The notes: generated by a model not told the origin, from the letters alone. Shown: positions 9,269-18,707, numbered from the stretch's first letter. The stretch: 64,000 bases of DNA from Streptococcus parasanguinis ATCC 15912 (GCF_000164675.2 NC_015678.1:620001-684000), one strand, 5' to 3'. Translations and numbers: made by a program.

Positions 9269-9289
9269 CCTGCCTCACGGGACAGGATT
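9269..9289 (-). promoter_or_regulatory. PyrR-binding anti-antiterminator loop in the pyr leader
   Basis: Reverse strand AATCCTGTCCCGTGAGGCAGG. The core UCCCGUGAGGC fits the PyrR loop consensus UCCnGnGAGG and is closed by a CCTG/CAGG stem. UMP-bound PyrR on this loop would favour the terminator at 9169-9196. Confidence 0.85.
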
Positions 9290-9312
9290 AAAGGATTTAT
9301 TTAATTGAGATA

Positions 9313-9341
9313 ACTATATCACAGTTTCAAACGACATGCAA
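9313..9341 (-). promoter_or_regulatory. pyr operon promoter
   Basis: Reverse strand: -35 TTGCAT, 17-bp spacer, extended -10 TGATATAGT. It gives a leader of roughly 155 nt that contains the PyrR loop and the attenuator. Confidence 0.8.
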
Positions 9342-9410
9342 GAAAAAACTCAACATTTTTCAAAAAAATTTAAAAACAAGACTTTTCGTCCGAATAATGT
9401 TCGGTTTTTA

Positions 9411-10046
9411 CTAAGAAACAGCTGATTTCCGCTTGATATTTTTAATCCCATAGAGTACATAGCCAGCTAAGAGGTAAGCGATAAAGATGATCACCACCCA
9501 TTTGCCCACAAAAGCCCAGCCGTATTTATTAACATTGATAAAGAAATAGGCAAAGGGACTATCTTTTGCACCTGGAATCGGCCACTTCAATACCAACCCA
9601 TTGAAAAGGGCAAAGAGCATGTAAGCCAGGGGAATCAAGGTCCAAAGGAAGGGATCGAGTCTACGGTATTGCTTGGCTTTATCAATCACTAGGGTATCAA
9701 AGAAGAACATCAGAGGAACGATGTAATGACAAAGGAAGTTTTCCAAACGATAAAACTTCTCTGGTGTCGCAAGAGGCGCCAACATAAAGTGGTAGATGAC
9801 ACAGGTGATCATAATGGACATGGTAACTGCGCCTTTCATACGAAGGTAGCCCTGAGTCTGGTTCGAACGCCCTCGAACCATGCGCCAAACCATGTCTCCC
9901 ATAAAGAACATGACCAACATGTTAGATAAAATGGTGTAATAGAGCATCATGCCAAAGCCACCATGCTTGGTCAGTTGCAGATAAACACCGAGTACACTTA
10001 AGATAAACAATAGAAAACGATAGCTAAATAATAGTTTGAATTTCAT
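9411..10046 (-). CDS. Pr6Pr family integral membrane protein
   Basis: A 211-residue hydrophobic protein with about six predicted membrane segments, separated by short basic loops such as VRGRSNQTQGYLRMKG and DKAKQYRRLD. Length, topology and motifs (FLCHYIVPLMFFFDTLV) fit the Pr6Pr family of six-helix membrane proteins, whose function is not established. Its transcript reads into the pyr promoter region. A 138-bp hairpin-rich element lies directly upstream. Confidence 0.75.
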   Translation of the reverse strand: MKFKLLFSYRFLLFILSVLGVYLQLTKHGGFGMMLYYTILSNMLVMFFMGDMVWRMVRGRSNQTQGYLRMKGAVTMSIMITCVIYHFMLAPLATPEKFYRLENFLCHYIVPLMFFFDTLVIDKAKQYRRLDPFLWTLIPLAYMLFALFNGLVLKWPIPGAKDSPFAYFFINVNKYGWAFVGKWVVIIFIAYLLAGYVLYGIKNIKRKSAVS

Positions 10047-10091
10047 AGTATTCTCCTGAAAGAAAAGGGGGTAGCCCCTTCAGTTTAATCA

Positions 10092-10229
10092 GGAACTTTC
10101 CTTAAGTGAGGACGGACGTCAGCGAACTTCTACGAAGTTCCATGACTTAGTTTTGAACCTAAAGTTTCAAAACTCCCGAGTACTTGAATCAATACTGTTT
10201 CAAGTACTTTTCTCACAGCGGAAAGTTCC
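10092..10229. repeat. Hairpin-rich element with 10-bp terminal inverted repeats, short form
   Basis: Bounded by GGAACTTTCC and its exact inverse GGAAAGTTCC. Inside are three nested perfect or near-perfect hairpins: GAACTTC/GAAGTTC, AGTTTTGAA/TTCAAAACT and AGTACTTGAA/TTCAAGTACT. The left 50 bp and the right end closely match the element at 56295-56594. There is no coding capacity. The size and terminal repeats suggest a MITE- or RUP-like mobile element; no clear target duplication is visible. Confidence 0.75.
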
Positions 10230-10270
10230 ATTATTAACTTAAACAACTCTATCAATTTGTGTACTGTTCT

Positions 10271-10606
10271 TTAGATCTTCTTCACAAATTCTGATTTGAG
10301 CTTCATTGCACCAAAGCCATCAATCTTACAATCGATGTTGTGGTCTCCTTCCACGATACGGATGTTTTTCACGCGCGTACCTTGTTTCAAATCTTTCGGT
10401 GCACCCTTCACTTTCAAATCTTTGATCAAGGTCACCGTATCGCCATCAGCCAATTTGTTTCCGTTGGCGTCAATCGCTACGACCCCCTCTTCTTCTTCGA
10501 CCTCAGCTGGGTTCCATTCATACGCACACTCTGGGCACACCAAGAGCGCTCCATCTTCATAGACGTATTCAGAGTTACATTTTGGACAGTTTGGTAAGTT
10601 ATTCAT
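10271..10606 (-). CDS. Zinc-ribbon protein of the YjdM/PhnA family
   Basis: A 111-residue protein with an N-terminal zinc ribbon formed by two CxxC pairs (CPKC and CPEC, residues about 7-29), an acidic linker, and the C-terminal PhnA domain ([32 protein letters not shown]). Family members were once called alkylphosphonate utilization protein PhnA, but the true role is unknown. The start is the ATG of MNNLPNC, with AAGGAG 6 nt upstream; an upstream in-frame start would add ten residues. Confidence 0.88.
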   Translation of the reverse strand: MNNLPNCPKCNSEYVYEDGALLVCPECAYEWNPAEVEEEEGVVAIDANGNKLADGDTVTLIKDLKVKGAPKDLKQGTRVKNIRIVEGDHNIDCKIDGFGAMKLKSEFVKKI

Positions 10607-10733
10607 TTTTATCTCCTTATTCAAATTAACTTTCATAGTATACCATGAAAGCGAAAATTTGACAAATCCTGCTCGACTGTAGCATTTTCAAGAAAAAAGG
10701 AGGCGACTTGGCCTCCCTACATGGATGATATTT

Positions 10734-11486
10734 TCAATCTTCCTGCAATTCTTGAATATCTCGAATCACGCGCACGCCTGCTTGATTCTTCTCGCGCAGT
10801 TCAGCATCAGAGTAAGGGAAAGTATTGATCAAGACACTCTCCATCCCGATACTTTGGGCAACAGCGACATCTGTCGTAAAGTCATTCCCCACCATGACCG
10901 TTTTCTCAGGGTTCAACTGGTGTTCTTTCATCACTTCCAAGAGAAACTCTGGCTGAGGTTTGCGAATACCTGCATCAGATGACAAGTAAATAGCATGGAA
11001 AAGTTCTCTCAAACCAACCAAATCAATCTCCGGATTGGTAAAATCTGCTTGGGCATTGGATAAGAGAAAGATTCGGCAACCTGCAGCTTTCATATCCTCT
11101 AATACTTCTTTCGTGTGAGGATAAAGCTCCAACCGCTTGCGAGAAAGGACACGGAAAGTCCGCGCAATCAAACGTCCCCACTCTTTGAGGTGGGCAACAC
11201 TATTCCCACTTGGATGACCTTCTAAATACAATTGCACAAAGATGACCGTTAGATCAATCTCTGGGTAGGCAACTTGTTTTTCCTTAGCCAAGTCTTCTTC
11301 GGCTTGTTGCACCAGCTCTCTATAACGCAGACGCAAGCCTTCTCCTGTATAGCTTGCCCCGTAGGATTGGTAGATCTGAGCCATGGTATCCCATAAAATG
11401 GGACTCGACTCATCGGTTTCGATGTCGACCAAGGTTCCATAAAAATCAAAAATATAGTTTTTAAATGCGTACTTGTGCGGATTCAT
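10734..11486 (-). CDS. HAD-IA family hydrolase with dehalogenase-like motif I
   Basis: A 250-residue haloacid dehalogenase superfamily protein with a helical C1 cap. Motif I is FDFYGTLVD: the nucleophile Asp14 is kept, but the second Asp of phosphatase-type DxDGT is Tyr, as in L-2-haloacid dehalogenases and some HAD phosphatases. Motif II is LLSNAQ, motif III the Lys of RKPQPEF, and motif IV GNDFTTDV. Substrate unknown. It starts inside the 3' end of the thioesterase gene (26-nt overlap), so the two are translationally coupled. Confidence 0.85.
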   Translation of the reverse strand: MNPHKYAFKNYIFDFYGTLVDIETDESSPILWDTMAQIYQSYGASYTGEGLRLRYRELVQQAEEDLAKEKQVAYPEIDLTVIFVQLYLEGHPSGNSVAHLKEWGRLIARTFRVLSRKRLELYPHTKEVLEDMKAAGCRIFLLSNAQADFTNPEIDLVGLRELFHAIYLSSDAGIRKPQPEFLLEVMKEHQLNPEKTVMVGNDFTTDVAVAQSIGMESVLINTFPYSDAELREKNQAGVRVIRDIQELQED

Positions 11487-11865
11487 CTCTCACTCCCGTA
11501 ACAAACATCGTAAAGGTTGCCTTGCAGACATTTGCCCCGTCTTGATTGGTAATATCGACATCCACAACTTGAGTCGTCCGTCCACTGTGGACACATTCGC
11601 CATGGATCGTGAGGACATCCCCCAGACGCCCTGCTTTCAAGTAATTGATCGAGGATTGCAAGGTCACCCCATCGACCCCTTGAGAAACCACGACCAACCC
11701 ACTGACTTGGTCACACAGGGTAAAGAGATAGCCTCCGTGCGCATTTCCATAATAATTGAGCGATGATTCCACGACCTTGGTTGTCACCACTACATGGCCA
11801 TCTCTCATCTTTTCGATTTCATAATTTTCAAATGCAGCAATTGCATCAAAGTGAAAATCTTTCAT
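11461..11865 (-). CDS. PaaI-type hotdog thioesterase
   Basis: A 134-residue single hotdog-fold protein. The signature stretch NYYGNAHGGYLFTLCDQVSG holds the HGG turn and the acidic residue typical of PaaI and related acyl-CoA thioesterases. It probably hydrolyses acyl- or aryl-CoA thioesters in the cytoplasm; the substrate is unknown. It is the first gene of a two-gene unit with the HAD hydrolase, which may act as a metabolite-repair pair. Confidence 0.82.
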   Translation of the reverse strand: MKDFHFDAIAAFENYEIEKMRDGHVVVTTKVVESSLNYYGNAHGGYLFTLCDQVSGLVVVSQGVDGVTLQSSINYLKAGRLGDVLTIHGECVHSGRTTQVVDVDITNQDGANVCKATFTMFVTGVRDESAQVRI

Positions 11866-11948
11866 ATACTTGCCACCTTTTCTAGCATCTTTTCAACTCC
11901 TCTATCATACTACAATTAAGAAGCAGATACAAGCAAAGGGGCAATTCC

Positions 11949-13046
11949 TTAGAAGCAGAAAAGGAGACTCCAACTAAGTAAGAAGACGATACTAGGCACA
12001 ATATATTTTCTTGGGTGCTTCCAACATTCTCTCTTTAAATTCCATTTCCTTAAAGGAAAATAGATTTCAATAAGTAAGTGCAAAAAAGCTTCCACTACCG
12101 CTAGAATCATCACTCCTAGTAAAAATAGGATCCCCAAGTCAGGCATGACCACCATTTTTAATAACAGAGCAACAAATAGATTCACAGATAGGAAATAGGT
12201 CAGCAATACACGATAATACATCAGGTAAAAGAACCGACTCTTAGGTAGGGACTTGACATGATCGATCAAATCTTTATCAGCGGAAATGAGAGTGGTTAAT
12301 GGCGTATTGACAGAAGCAATCGTTAAAAGGATGATGATTTTTAATGGAGCCTCATAATCCTGTATCAGAATGAGAAGGAGGAAGATGAGAGTAAAGACAA
12401 AATTGATGGAAAAATAGCGCTCTTGAAATAAGGAAATCCAAAAATAATTGCCACTTCTTCTCTTTGCGACGAGCAACTGATTATGTTTTGAAATCGCGAC
12501 TAGATCTTCATTTTTAAAAATAAAGATAGCAACGAGGGCTGAAAGTAAAATCATATAGGACACTTGTTGAACCCATAAAGAAGATACTGTAAGAACAGTC
12601 GTTACAGAAATGAGCACTCCTCCTAGAAAACTAGGCCTTGTATTGAACTGGATAAAGGTATAAAACACACTTAATATCACCAGTAAAGAAAGGAGGACCA
12701 GCTTAAAGGATTGTAGTAGGTCTAACCTGACTCCCAAAAAGAGGATCAATAACAGCACGCGCTCTAGTAAATTGAGAAGAAATGTTACTGTCAGAAAAGA
12801 CCCTTTAAAACGATTGAGAGACAAAGGAAGCTGGTAGTAGGCCTGGACCCTGTCCATCGAAAAGTAGGAATAGAGCAATTGAAAGGTTGATAGAGCAGAA
12901 ACAATAGCCGTACTGATCAGCAAGACTTGAAAACTCGTAGAAAATTTGGCCCCAACAAGATGGTAATAAAGAGCAAAGGCTAAGGAAGTTAAGAACAAGA
13001 AGAGCCGATTTTTGGATACCACATCTCTAAAAATAGCTAGTAACAT
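11949..13046 (-). CDS. ABC transporter permease, 8-10 membrane helices
   Basis: A 365-residue, highly hydrophobic protein with helices throughout and a basic cytoplasmic loop (SKHNQLLVAKRRSG) near the middle. It has no recognisable substrate motif. It lies 3 bp downstream of an ATP-binding subunit gene, and the pair forms a two-component transporter of unknown direction and substrate, probably an exporter of the ABC-2 sort. The ribosome site GAGGGGG precedes the ATG. Confidence 0.75.
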   Translation of the reverse strand: MLLAIFRDVVSKNRLFLFLTSLAFALYYHLVGAKFSTSFQVLLISTAIVSALSTFQLLYSYFSMDRVQAYYQLPLSLNRFKGSFLTVTFLLNLLERVLLLILFLGVRLDLLQSFKLVLLSLLVILSVFYTFIQFNTRPSFLGGVLISVTTVLTVSSLWVQQVSYMILLSALVAIFIFKNEDLVAISKHNQLLVAKRRSGNYFWISLFQERYFSINFVFTLIFLLLILIQDYEAPLKIIILLTIASVNTPLTTLISADKDLIDHVKSLPKSRFFYLMYYRVLLTYFLSVNLFVALLLKMVVMPDLGILFLLGVMILAVVEAFLHLLIEIYFPLRKWNLKRECWKHPRKYIVPSIVFLLSWSLLFCF

Positions 13047-13049
13047 GCT

Positions 13050-13754
13050 CTACCCCCTCTGACGATTGACGTCATGAAACCAATCTTCTAAATTCGATTC
13101 GATCGCATCTAGGTGACCATCTTCAATAGAATAAGCTGTATCACACACCCGAACGATACTCTCTGCGATATGCGAACTCATCAGAATAGAGCCTTCTTCT
13201 TTATACTGCAATAGCAAACCATATAGAAATTCTGTCGCATCAAAATCTAGGCCATCAAATGGTTCGTCCAAAATAAGGAGGGGAGGTTTGAGATAAAAAG
13301 CTGTGATCAAGAAGACTTTCTTCTTATTCCCCGTTGACAAACTACCGATATCGGTGTTGAGAAATTCTTCAAAATGAAAGCCTGAAATCAAGTCCTGCAA
13401 TACCTTTTCATCTCTCTTTCGATGATACAAACGACAGACAAAATTAAAATAGTGAACAAAATCCCAGTTTAAAAAACTATTGTTTTCAGTAAAAACTGTA
13501 TAGGTACGACTCTTATAGAAATTCGTATGAAAAGAGGTCGCCTTGTCTTCTATGGTAACAGACTCAACTGCATACTGCCGATGATCAAAAACACTACTTA
13601 AAGCTTTTAGCAAGGTTGTCTTCCCAGCTCCATTTCGACCAATCAACCCTACTACAGAATGATTGGGTACAAGCAAATTCGTGTCTTTTATAATGGGCTT
13701 GTTTTTTTTATACCAAACGTTTAACCCCTTGATGTTTAAACACTCACTCTTCAT
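13050..13754 (-). CDS. ABC transporter ATP-binding protein
   Basis: A 234-residue nucleotide-binding subunit. Walker A is GRNGAGKTT (residues about 38-46). The signature is the variant LSTGN rather than LSGGQ, Walker B is LLILDEPFDGLD, and the switch histidine is in SSHIAES. It is translationally coupled to a 46-residue membrane protein upstream (ATGA overlap) and followed by the permease gene. Organisation and signature variant resemble small exporters linked to peptide or antibiotic resistance, but the substrate cannot be deduced. Confidence 0.88.
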   Translation of the reverse strand: MKSECLNIKGLNVWYKKNKPIIKDTNLLVPNHSVVGLIGRNGAGKTTLLKALSSVFDHRQYAVESVTIEDKATSFHTNFYKSRTYTVFTENNSFLNWDFVHYFNFVCRLYHRKRDEKVLQDLISGFHFEEFLNTDIGSLSTGNKKKVFLITAFYLKPPLLILDEPFDGLDFDATEFLYGLLLQYKEEGSILMSSHIAESIVRVCDTAYSIEDGHLDAIESNLEDWFHDVNRQRG

Positions 13755-13891
13755 CGACGCACTCCTTTATAAAGGTAAGAAGCCCCAACTAAAAGCAACA
13801 GCAAAGCGTATAACCATTCCTTTTGAAAGGCAAAGACTAAGGCACCGATCAAGAAGCAAATTCCTATAAGGATTCTAAATTGTAATTTCAT
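13751..13891 (-). CDS. Small (46-residue) membrane protein leading an ABC operon
   Basis: Starts MKLQFRILIGICFLIG and ends LYKGVRR. Two hydrophobic segments (residues about 7-22 and 28-41) are separated by QKEW, forming a basic-ended helical hairpin. The ribosome site AAGGCAAG precedes the ATG, a good promoter lies 60 bp upstream, and the stop overlaps the ATG of the ATP-binding subunit. The coupling suggests that it is a real gene and possibly an accessory subunit of the transporter. No family recognised. Confidence 0.7.
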   Translation of the reverse strand: MKLQFRILIGICFLIGALVFAFQKEWLYALLLLLVGASYLYKGVRR

Positions 13892-13947
13892 ATCTTGCCT
13901 TCTTTCTATTCACAGTATGAAAGATTACAATTGTATTTTATGCTTAT

Positions 13948-13976
13948 ACTATAGTACTTTTTCTGAGCAGATTCAA
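13948..13976 (-). promoter_or_regulatory. Promoter of the three-gene ABC operon
   Basis: Reverse strand: -35 TTGAAT, 17-bp spacer, -10 TATAGT, about 55 bp upstream of the small membrane protein gene. Confidence 0.65.
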
Positions 13977-14045
13977 GCACGAATGAAATATTCTTACTTC
14001 TTTTACCTTACAAGCAAAAAAAGCTAGATACCTCTAGCCCTTTGC

Positions 14046-14513
14046 TTAAAATCTTAATTTTTCCCAATCATCGTCTGTCCGTTTGCGATAATAGAACTCA
14101 GACAAGTCCGGGTCTTCCATCACTTCCAGCAGAGGAAGCATATCGTAGGACAAGTCCAACTTTTCTAATTGATCCTTCTCAACCCAATAAACTTCTCCTT
14201 CTTCAGACGATCTTAGCTGGCCTGTGAATTCTGTTGCTTTGTAGCAAAAGACGATGTAGCGGCCGCCCTCATCTTGTGGCCAGTCTTTGACTGCGACCAG
14301 TTTTGGATTTGTAATTGTCAGTCCTGTCTCTTCGTAGATTTCACGAATGACGGATTCTACAAGGCTTTCTCCTTCTTCGATATGGCCACCTGGAAAAGCA
14401 TAGCCAGCCCAGTGAGTCTTTTCAGGTGAGCGGTATTGGAGGACTACTTTCCCATTTTCAAGATCTTCGACCATGCAAAGATTGCACAGTATAGTAGGCG
14501 TTGTACGTGACAT
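14046..14513 (-). CDS. Nudix hydrolase
   Basis: A 155-residue Nudix-fold pyrophosphohydrolase. The Nudix box is complete: GGHIEEGESLVESVIREIYEETGL, starting near residue 42 (given here from 24 residues as G-x5-E-x7-REIYEETG). Confidence 0.6.
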   Translation of the reverse strand: MSRTTPTILCNLCMVEDLENGKVVLQYRSPEKTHWAGYAFPGGHIEEGESLVESVIREIYEETGLTITNPKLVAVKDWPQDEGGRYIVFCYKATEFTGQLRSSEEGEVYWVEKDQLEKLDLSYDMLPLLEVMEDPDLSEFYYRKRTDDDWEKLRF

Positions 14514-14539
14514 ATATTTCCTTTCTATGATATTGACAA

Positions 14540-14974
14540 TTAATCAATATAAACTTTTTTCTTTATCTCTTTTTTCATGACAAAGGGATTTACTAGCTCA
14601 TGGTATTCATCGAAGGCATCTAAAAGGGAACCTCTCTGAAAGACAATTGAATTCTCTTTTAAATAATACTCCGAGTGAATAGTTACCGAACCATGACCAT
14701 CAAAACTAAAGAAAAACAAAATGAATAATACTAGGATCAGGCTAGCAAAGAAACTAAACAGTAGCCCCACTACATTCTTCCAATTGACTGCGTGAGTTCG
14801 ATAGAAGCGATACCAGACGTGACAAAAAATCGTCACTGCTCCTAGATACAACCAAGGGTTCCACAGGAGCGGAGTAAAGGCGTAACCATAGAAGCCTAAT
14901 ATGAAGTTAGCAATAACAAAAAGTAAAAGAATTAGATACAGGATCCTAAACAGATTCAAATGCTTTCTCATCAT
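14540..14974 (-). CDS. Hypothetical membrane protein
   Basis: A 144-residue protein of no recognised family. Three hydrophobic segments (about residues 9-29, 35-52 and 66-90) are followed by a polar C-terminal tail of about 50 residues (HGSVTIHSEYYLKENS onward) that is probably outside the membrane. The start is the first of two adjacent ATGs behind GGAG. It lies between the Nudix gene and another small membrane protein gene of the same strand, possibly one unit. Confidence 0.55.
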   Translation of the reverse strand: MMRKHLNLFRILYLILLLFVIANFILGFYGYAFTPLLWNPWLYLGAVTIFCHVWYRFYRTHAVNWKNVVGLLFSFFASLILVLFILFFFSFDGHGSVTIHSEYYLKENSIVFQRGSLLDAFDEYHELVNPFVMKKEIKKKVYID

Positions 14975-15033
14975 TGACCTCTCCTATGTAAACATTGGTT
15001 TGAGTTTAAGATAAAACGAATAGCGTGCTCCTC

Positions 15034-15387
15034 TTAAATAATAATCAACAGAATATGGACTGCTAACCGCAGCCAATGATCAATCAGAGGCGTATCCGGA
15101 TCACTATTTTTACTATCTAAGAATAGACTGAGCGATAACAAAAGTAAAGCAAAGGCAATGACTATTTTCAGAGACAGCATCATACCACCAATAGTAAGAG
15201 CAGCTAGAAAGCCAAAAAATGGCAAAGGGCTAAATAAAAATGACAATAAACTAAAATAGAGCATAAACGAAGAGAGTATCAATAAGCCGTATACAATCAA
15301 CTTAGTGAAAATTGAGACTCTTATACCTTCTCTTTTCATTTTTGACAGTGAATAAATGACATAGATCATATAGATAAAAAGTAGCAT
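15034..15387 (-). CDS. Hypothetical membrane protein
   Basis: A 117-residue protein made almost entirely of four hydrophobic segments, with a short polar stretch DSKNSDPDTPLIDHW near the C-terminus. No family recognised. It is preceded by AGGA about 10 nt from the ATG and followed 59 bp later by another small membrane protein gene on the same strand. Confidence 0.5.
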   Translation of the reverse strand: MLLFIYMIYVIYSLSKMKREGIRVSIFTKLIVYGLLILSSFMLYFSLLSFLFSPLPFFGFLAALTIGGMMLSLKIVIAFALLLLSLSLFLDSKNSDPDTPLIDHWLRLAVHILLIII

Positions 15388-15490
15388 ATTGAATCATTCC
15401 TATTTTTTACAGATTATATTAATAGTTTAACTAAAACCTATTCAAAATACAACTAAAGACACTAACTTATCAGTAGTCTTCTGTCTCTGA

Positions 15491-16114
15491 TCAAAGTCTC
15501 TTCACTTCTGCTGCTACCTTTTGGAGATGGTGTTCCCGCATGCTAGCGGTGTTCACATCCCGGCCGACTTCTCCCAAGATGCAGACGCGCTTGGTTTTGA
15601 TCCCACAGTGGTTCAAGACGGCATTCTTCAAAACAGAGATACCATAACTATCTGGAATGTTGAGAGGACCTGAAAAGATCTTGTACCACCAAGTAGGCGC
15701 CATGGAGGTCGCATAAATACTGGCCGTTTTCCCTTTGAGCAACTTCTTGAATTGCTTGCCTCTGAGGTAATTCCAGATAAAGCTTCCCTGATCATTAGCC
15801 GAGTAGGCAATCCCCGGTGTGAAGACCCGATCAATCCAACCCTTTATAAGGCTCGGCATACTACTCCACCAGATGGGATAGACAAAGATCAGGTGATCCG
15901 CCCACTGGATCCATTCTTGAGAACGAAGGATAAAGGGATCTTCCTCCATCCGCTTTCGATAACCATAACGTAGAACAGGATCAAAGTCCTCTTCATTGAG
16001 ACTGATCACTTTAAGCTCGTGGTGATTTGGATCAATCGTTTCGACAATGGTTTGAAAAATAGCCTGACAATAACTTTCCTTATCCGGATGACCATTGATG
16101 ACCAGAATTTTCAT
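15491..16114 (-). CDS. NAD(P)H-dependent FMN oxidoreductase, flavodoxin-like fold
   Basis: A 207-residue protein of the NQO/MdaB-KefF group. The N-terminal flavin-phosphate loop is NGHPDKESYC, and the family hallmark FVYPIWWSSMPSLIKGW is followed by DRVFTPG. Members reduce quinones or other electrophiles with NAD(P)H. GGAG lies 7 nt before the ATG. Monocistronic; no regulator gene adjoins it. Confidence 0.85.
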   Translation of the reverse strand: MKILVINGHPDKESYCQAIFQTIVETIDPNHHELKVISLNEEDFDPVLRYGYRKRMEEDPFILRSQEWIQWADHLIFVYPIWWSSMPSLIKGWIDRVFTPGIAYSANDQGSFIWNYLRGKQFKKLLKGKTASIYATSMAPTWWYKIFSGPLNIPDSYGISVLKNAVLNHCGIKTKRVCILGEVGRDVNTASMREHHLQKVAAEVKRL

Positions 16115-16206
16115 TCGTCTTCTCCTTCATTTCTTTAGTTCATTCTATCTATTTTATTTTTTTCTTGATTAATTGATAATGGTTCAAAGATTGATAGATA
16201 GGTCCT

Positions 16207-16704
16207 TTAGGAATTTTTATTTGAAGAACACATCATCCGCAATTCCTTAACAGGTTTTCCAAGTTCAAGTATTTTTTCTTGGCCATCAAAAGTAAAACCC
16301 ATTTTTTGATAGAAAGCAATGGCTCGCTTATTATCTTTCAATACCCATAAATAAATCTCAGAGAAATGATCGAGAACAGCAAATGCAGCATGCATTAACT
16401 GTTCACTCACACCTTTTCCATAGTAATCTTTTAAAACATATAAGGCAATGATTTCACCAGCTTGAATGGCCTCATCACGAAAATTTCCATAGCTGATAAA
16501 TCCAACGACCTTTTTTCCATCCATCGCAATCAAGGTATTTTCTGGATACTTTTGACTCAAGAAACGACATTTTTCTAATGTCATCGTCTCCTGAAATTCC
16601 GCGGGTAAAAGATCGTCATAAGCCTCTCTCCATGTTTGCCAATGAACGAGGGACTTACCTTCTATCTCTTCTGGTGTTTCCATTGTTTTAATGATAATTT
16701 TCAT
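16207..16704 (-). CDS. GNAT family N-acetyltransferase
   Basis: A 165-residue acetyltransferase. The acetyl-CoA loop is YYGKGVSEQLM and the C-terminal part reads AIAFYQKMGFTFDG, typical of the fold. The substrate is unknown. Its start lies 15 bp downstream of the uvrB stop on the same strand, so it may be read through from uvrB. Confidence 0.85.
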   Translation of the reverse strand: MKIIIKTMETPEEIEGKSLVHWQTWREAYDDLLPAEFQETMTLEKCRFLSQKYPENTLIAMDGKKVVGFISYGNFRDEAIQAGEIIALYVLKDYYGKGVSEQLMHAAFAVLDHFSEIYLWVLKDNKRAIAFYQKMGFTFDGQEKILELGKPVKELRMMCSSNKNS

Positions 16705-16718
16705 TCGCTTTATCCTAT

Positions 16719-18707
16719 CTAATCCAAAGCCTTGACTTCCAACATCATATCGCGGATTTGCGCTGCCAGCTCGAAATCAAGCACTTCGACAGCTTCTTGC
16801 ATTTGACCTTGCAGTTTCTTGACCAGTTCCTTTCGCTCTTGGCGGTTGAGACTGGTGATATCCACTTCCTTGTCCTCTTCCTTGGCCACCGCCTTGGTAA
16901 CAGAGATCAGGTCACGAATTTCCTTCTTGATGGTTTGTGGGACAATGCCATGCTCTTCATTATAAGCTATCTGGATTTTCCGACGACGGGCTGTTTCATC
17001 AATGGCTTTTTGCATAGACTGAGTCATGGTGTCCGCATACATGATGACGTGACCCTCACTATTACGGGCTGCACGACCAATGGTTTGAATGAGGCCGCGT
17101 TCATTACGAAGGAAGCCTTCCTTATCAGCATCGAGAATAGCAACCAGACTGACTTCCGGAACGTCAATCCCTTCGCGAAGAAGGTTGATCCCGACCAAGA
17201 CGTCAAAAACGCCCAGACGCAAATCACGGATAATCTCCGTCCGCTCCAAGGTCTTAATGTCCGAGTGCATGTATTTGACCTTGACACCCATTTCCTTAAA
17301 GTAGTCGGTCAAGTCTTCTGCCATCTTCTTGGTCAGGGTGGTAACAAAGGTCCGCTCTCCACGTTCTACACGCGCATTGATTTCACCCAAGAGATCGTCC
17401 ATTTGTCCCATGGTCGGACGCACTTCCACCTCAGGATCGAGTAGACCCGTCGGACGAATGATCTGCTCGATGACGGTATCGGTTTGTTCCATCTCATAAT
17501 CACCCGGTGTCGCAGACACATAGACGATCTGGTGGACATGGCTTTCAAACTCCTCACGACGCAGTGGCCGGTTATCCAAGGCAGACGGCAAACGGAAACC
17601 ATAGTTGACCAGCATTTCCTTGCGTGAGCGGTCACCATTGTACATACCTTTGATTTGTCCCATGGTCATGTGGCTTTCATCGATCATGATGAGAAAATCT
17701 TCTGGGAAGAAGTCAAGAAGGGTGTAAGGAGGCTCACCTTCACTCCGGCCATCCATGTGACGGGAGTAGTTTTCAACGCCATTGGTGTAGCCCATCTCCC
17801 GTAGCATTTCAATATCGTACTCAGTACGTTGTTTCAGGCGTTGAGCTTCCAAAAGCTTGCCTTCTTTTTCAAAGACCTTTAACTGCTCTTCAAGTTCCGC
17901 TTGAATCTTGGCAATGGCTACTTCCATATGGTCGTCATTGGTCACGAAGTGAGTGGCTGGGAAAATTGCCAAGTGGTCCACATCTCCTAGAACTTGGCCA
18001 GTCAAAGCTTCAACCTCACGAATGCGGTCAATTTCGTCCCCGAAAAACTCAACGCGAAAGGCATGCTCATCACGCGAAGCTGGGAAAATCTCCACCACAT
18101 CCCCCCGAACACGGAATTTTCCCCGTTGAAAGTCGATGTCATTGCGCTCAAACTGGATATCCACCAGGTCATTGAGCAGTTTATCACGAGAAATTTCCAG
18201 TCCGGGACGCAAGCTGACCACGCTATCGGCATATTCCTTAGGCGAACCCAAACCATAGATACAAGAGACAGAAGCCACAACGATGACATCATTGCGCTCT
18301 AAGAGGGCTGATGTCGCGGAGTGACGAAGCTTATCAATCTCATCATTGACCGAGCTATCTTTTTCGATATAGGTGTCGCTCGATGGCACATAGGCTTCTG
18401 GCTGGTAATAATCATAGTAAGATACGAAGTACTCGACCGCATTTTCCGGGAAAAATTCCTTAAACTCCCCATAAAGCTGGCCTGCTAGGGTTTTATTGTG
18501 GGCGATGACCAAGGTCGGCTTATTGACTTGGGCGATGACCTGGCTCATGGTATAGGTCTTCCCCGTACCAGTCGCCCCCATCAGGATTTGCGCCTTCTCA
18601 CCACCCTCGATGTTATCCACCAACTGTTCAATGGCCTGCGGTTGATCCCCAGACGGTTGGTATTTGGATACTAGTTTAAATTTGTTATCAGTTACTCGAT
18701 TAATCAT
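16719..18707 (-). CDS. uvrB: Excinuclease ABC subunit B
   Basis: Damage-verifying helicase-like subunit of nucleotide excision repair, loading UvrC for incision. The 662-residue protein is full length. Walker A is GATGTGKT (44-51). The Tyr-rich beta-hairpin [13 protein letters not shown] inserts between DNA strands, motif II is IDESH, and the late helicase motif is QTIGRAARN. The C-terminal UVR motif that contacts UvrC lies in the last 40 residues ([19 protein letters not shown]). AGGA lies 7 nt before the ATG, and an extended -10 TGGTAAAAT about 25 bp upstream is the likely promoter. Confidence 0.97.
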   Translation of the reverse strand: MINRVTDNKFKLVSKYQPSGDQPQAIEQLVDNIEGGEKAQILMGATGTGKTYTMSQVIAQVNKPTLVIAHNKTLAGQLYGEFKEFFPENAVEYFVSYYDYYQPEAYVPSSDTYIEKDSSVNDEIDKLRHSATSALLERNDVIVVASVSCIYGLGSPKEYADSVVSLRPGLEISRDKLLNDLVDIQFERNDIDFQRGKFRVRGDVVEIFPASRDEHAFRVEFFGDEIDRIREVEALTGQVLGDVDHLAIFPATHFVTNDDHMEVAIAKIQAELEEQLKVFEKEGKLLEAQRLKQRTEYDIEMLREMGYTNGVENYSRHMDGRSEGEPPYTLLDFFPEDFLIMIDESHMTMGQIKGMYNGDRSRKEMLVNYGFRLPSALDNRPLRREEFESHVHQIVYVSATPGDYEMEQTDTVIEQIIRPTGLLDPEVEVRPTMGQMDDLLGEINARVERGERTFVTTLTKKMAEDLTDYFKEMGVKVKYMHSDIKTLERTEIIRDLRLGVFDVLVGINLLREGIDVPEVSLVAILDADKEGFLRNERGLIQTIGRAARNSEGHVIMYADTMTQSMQKAIDETARRRKIQIAYNEEHGIVPQTIKKEIRDLISVTKAVAKEEDKEVDITSLNRQERKELVKKLQGQMQEAVEVLDFELAAQIRDMMLEVKALD

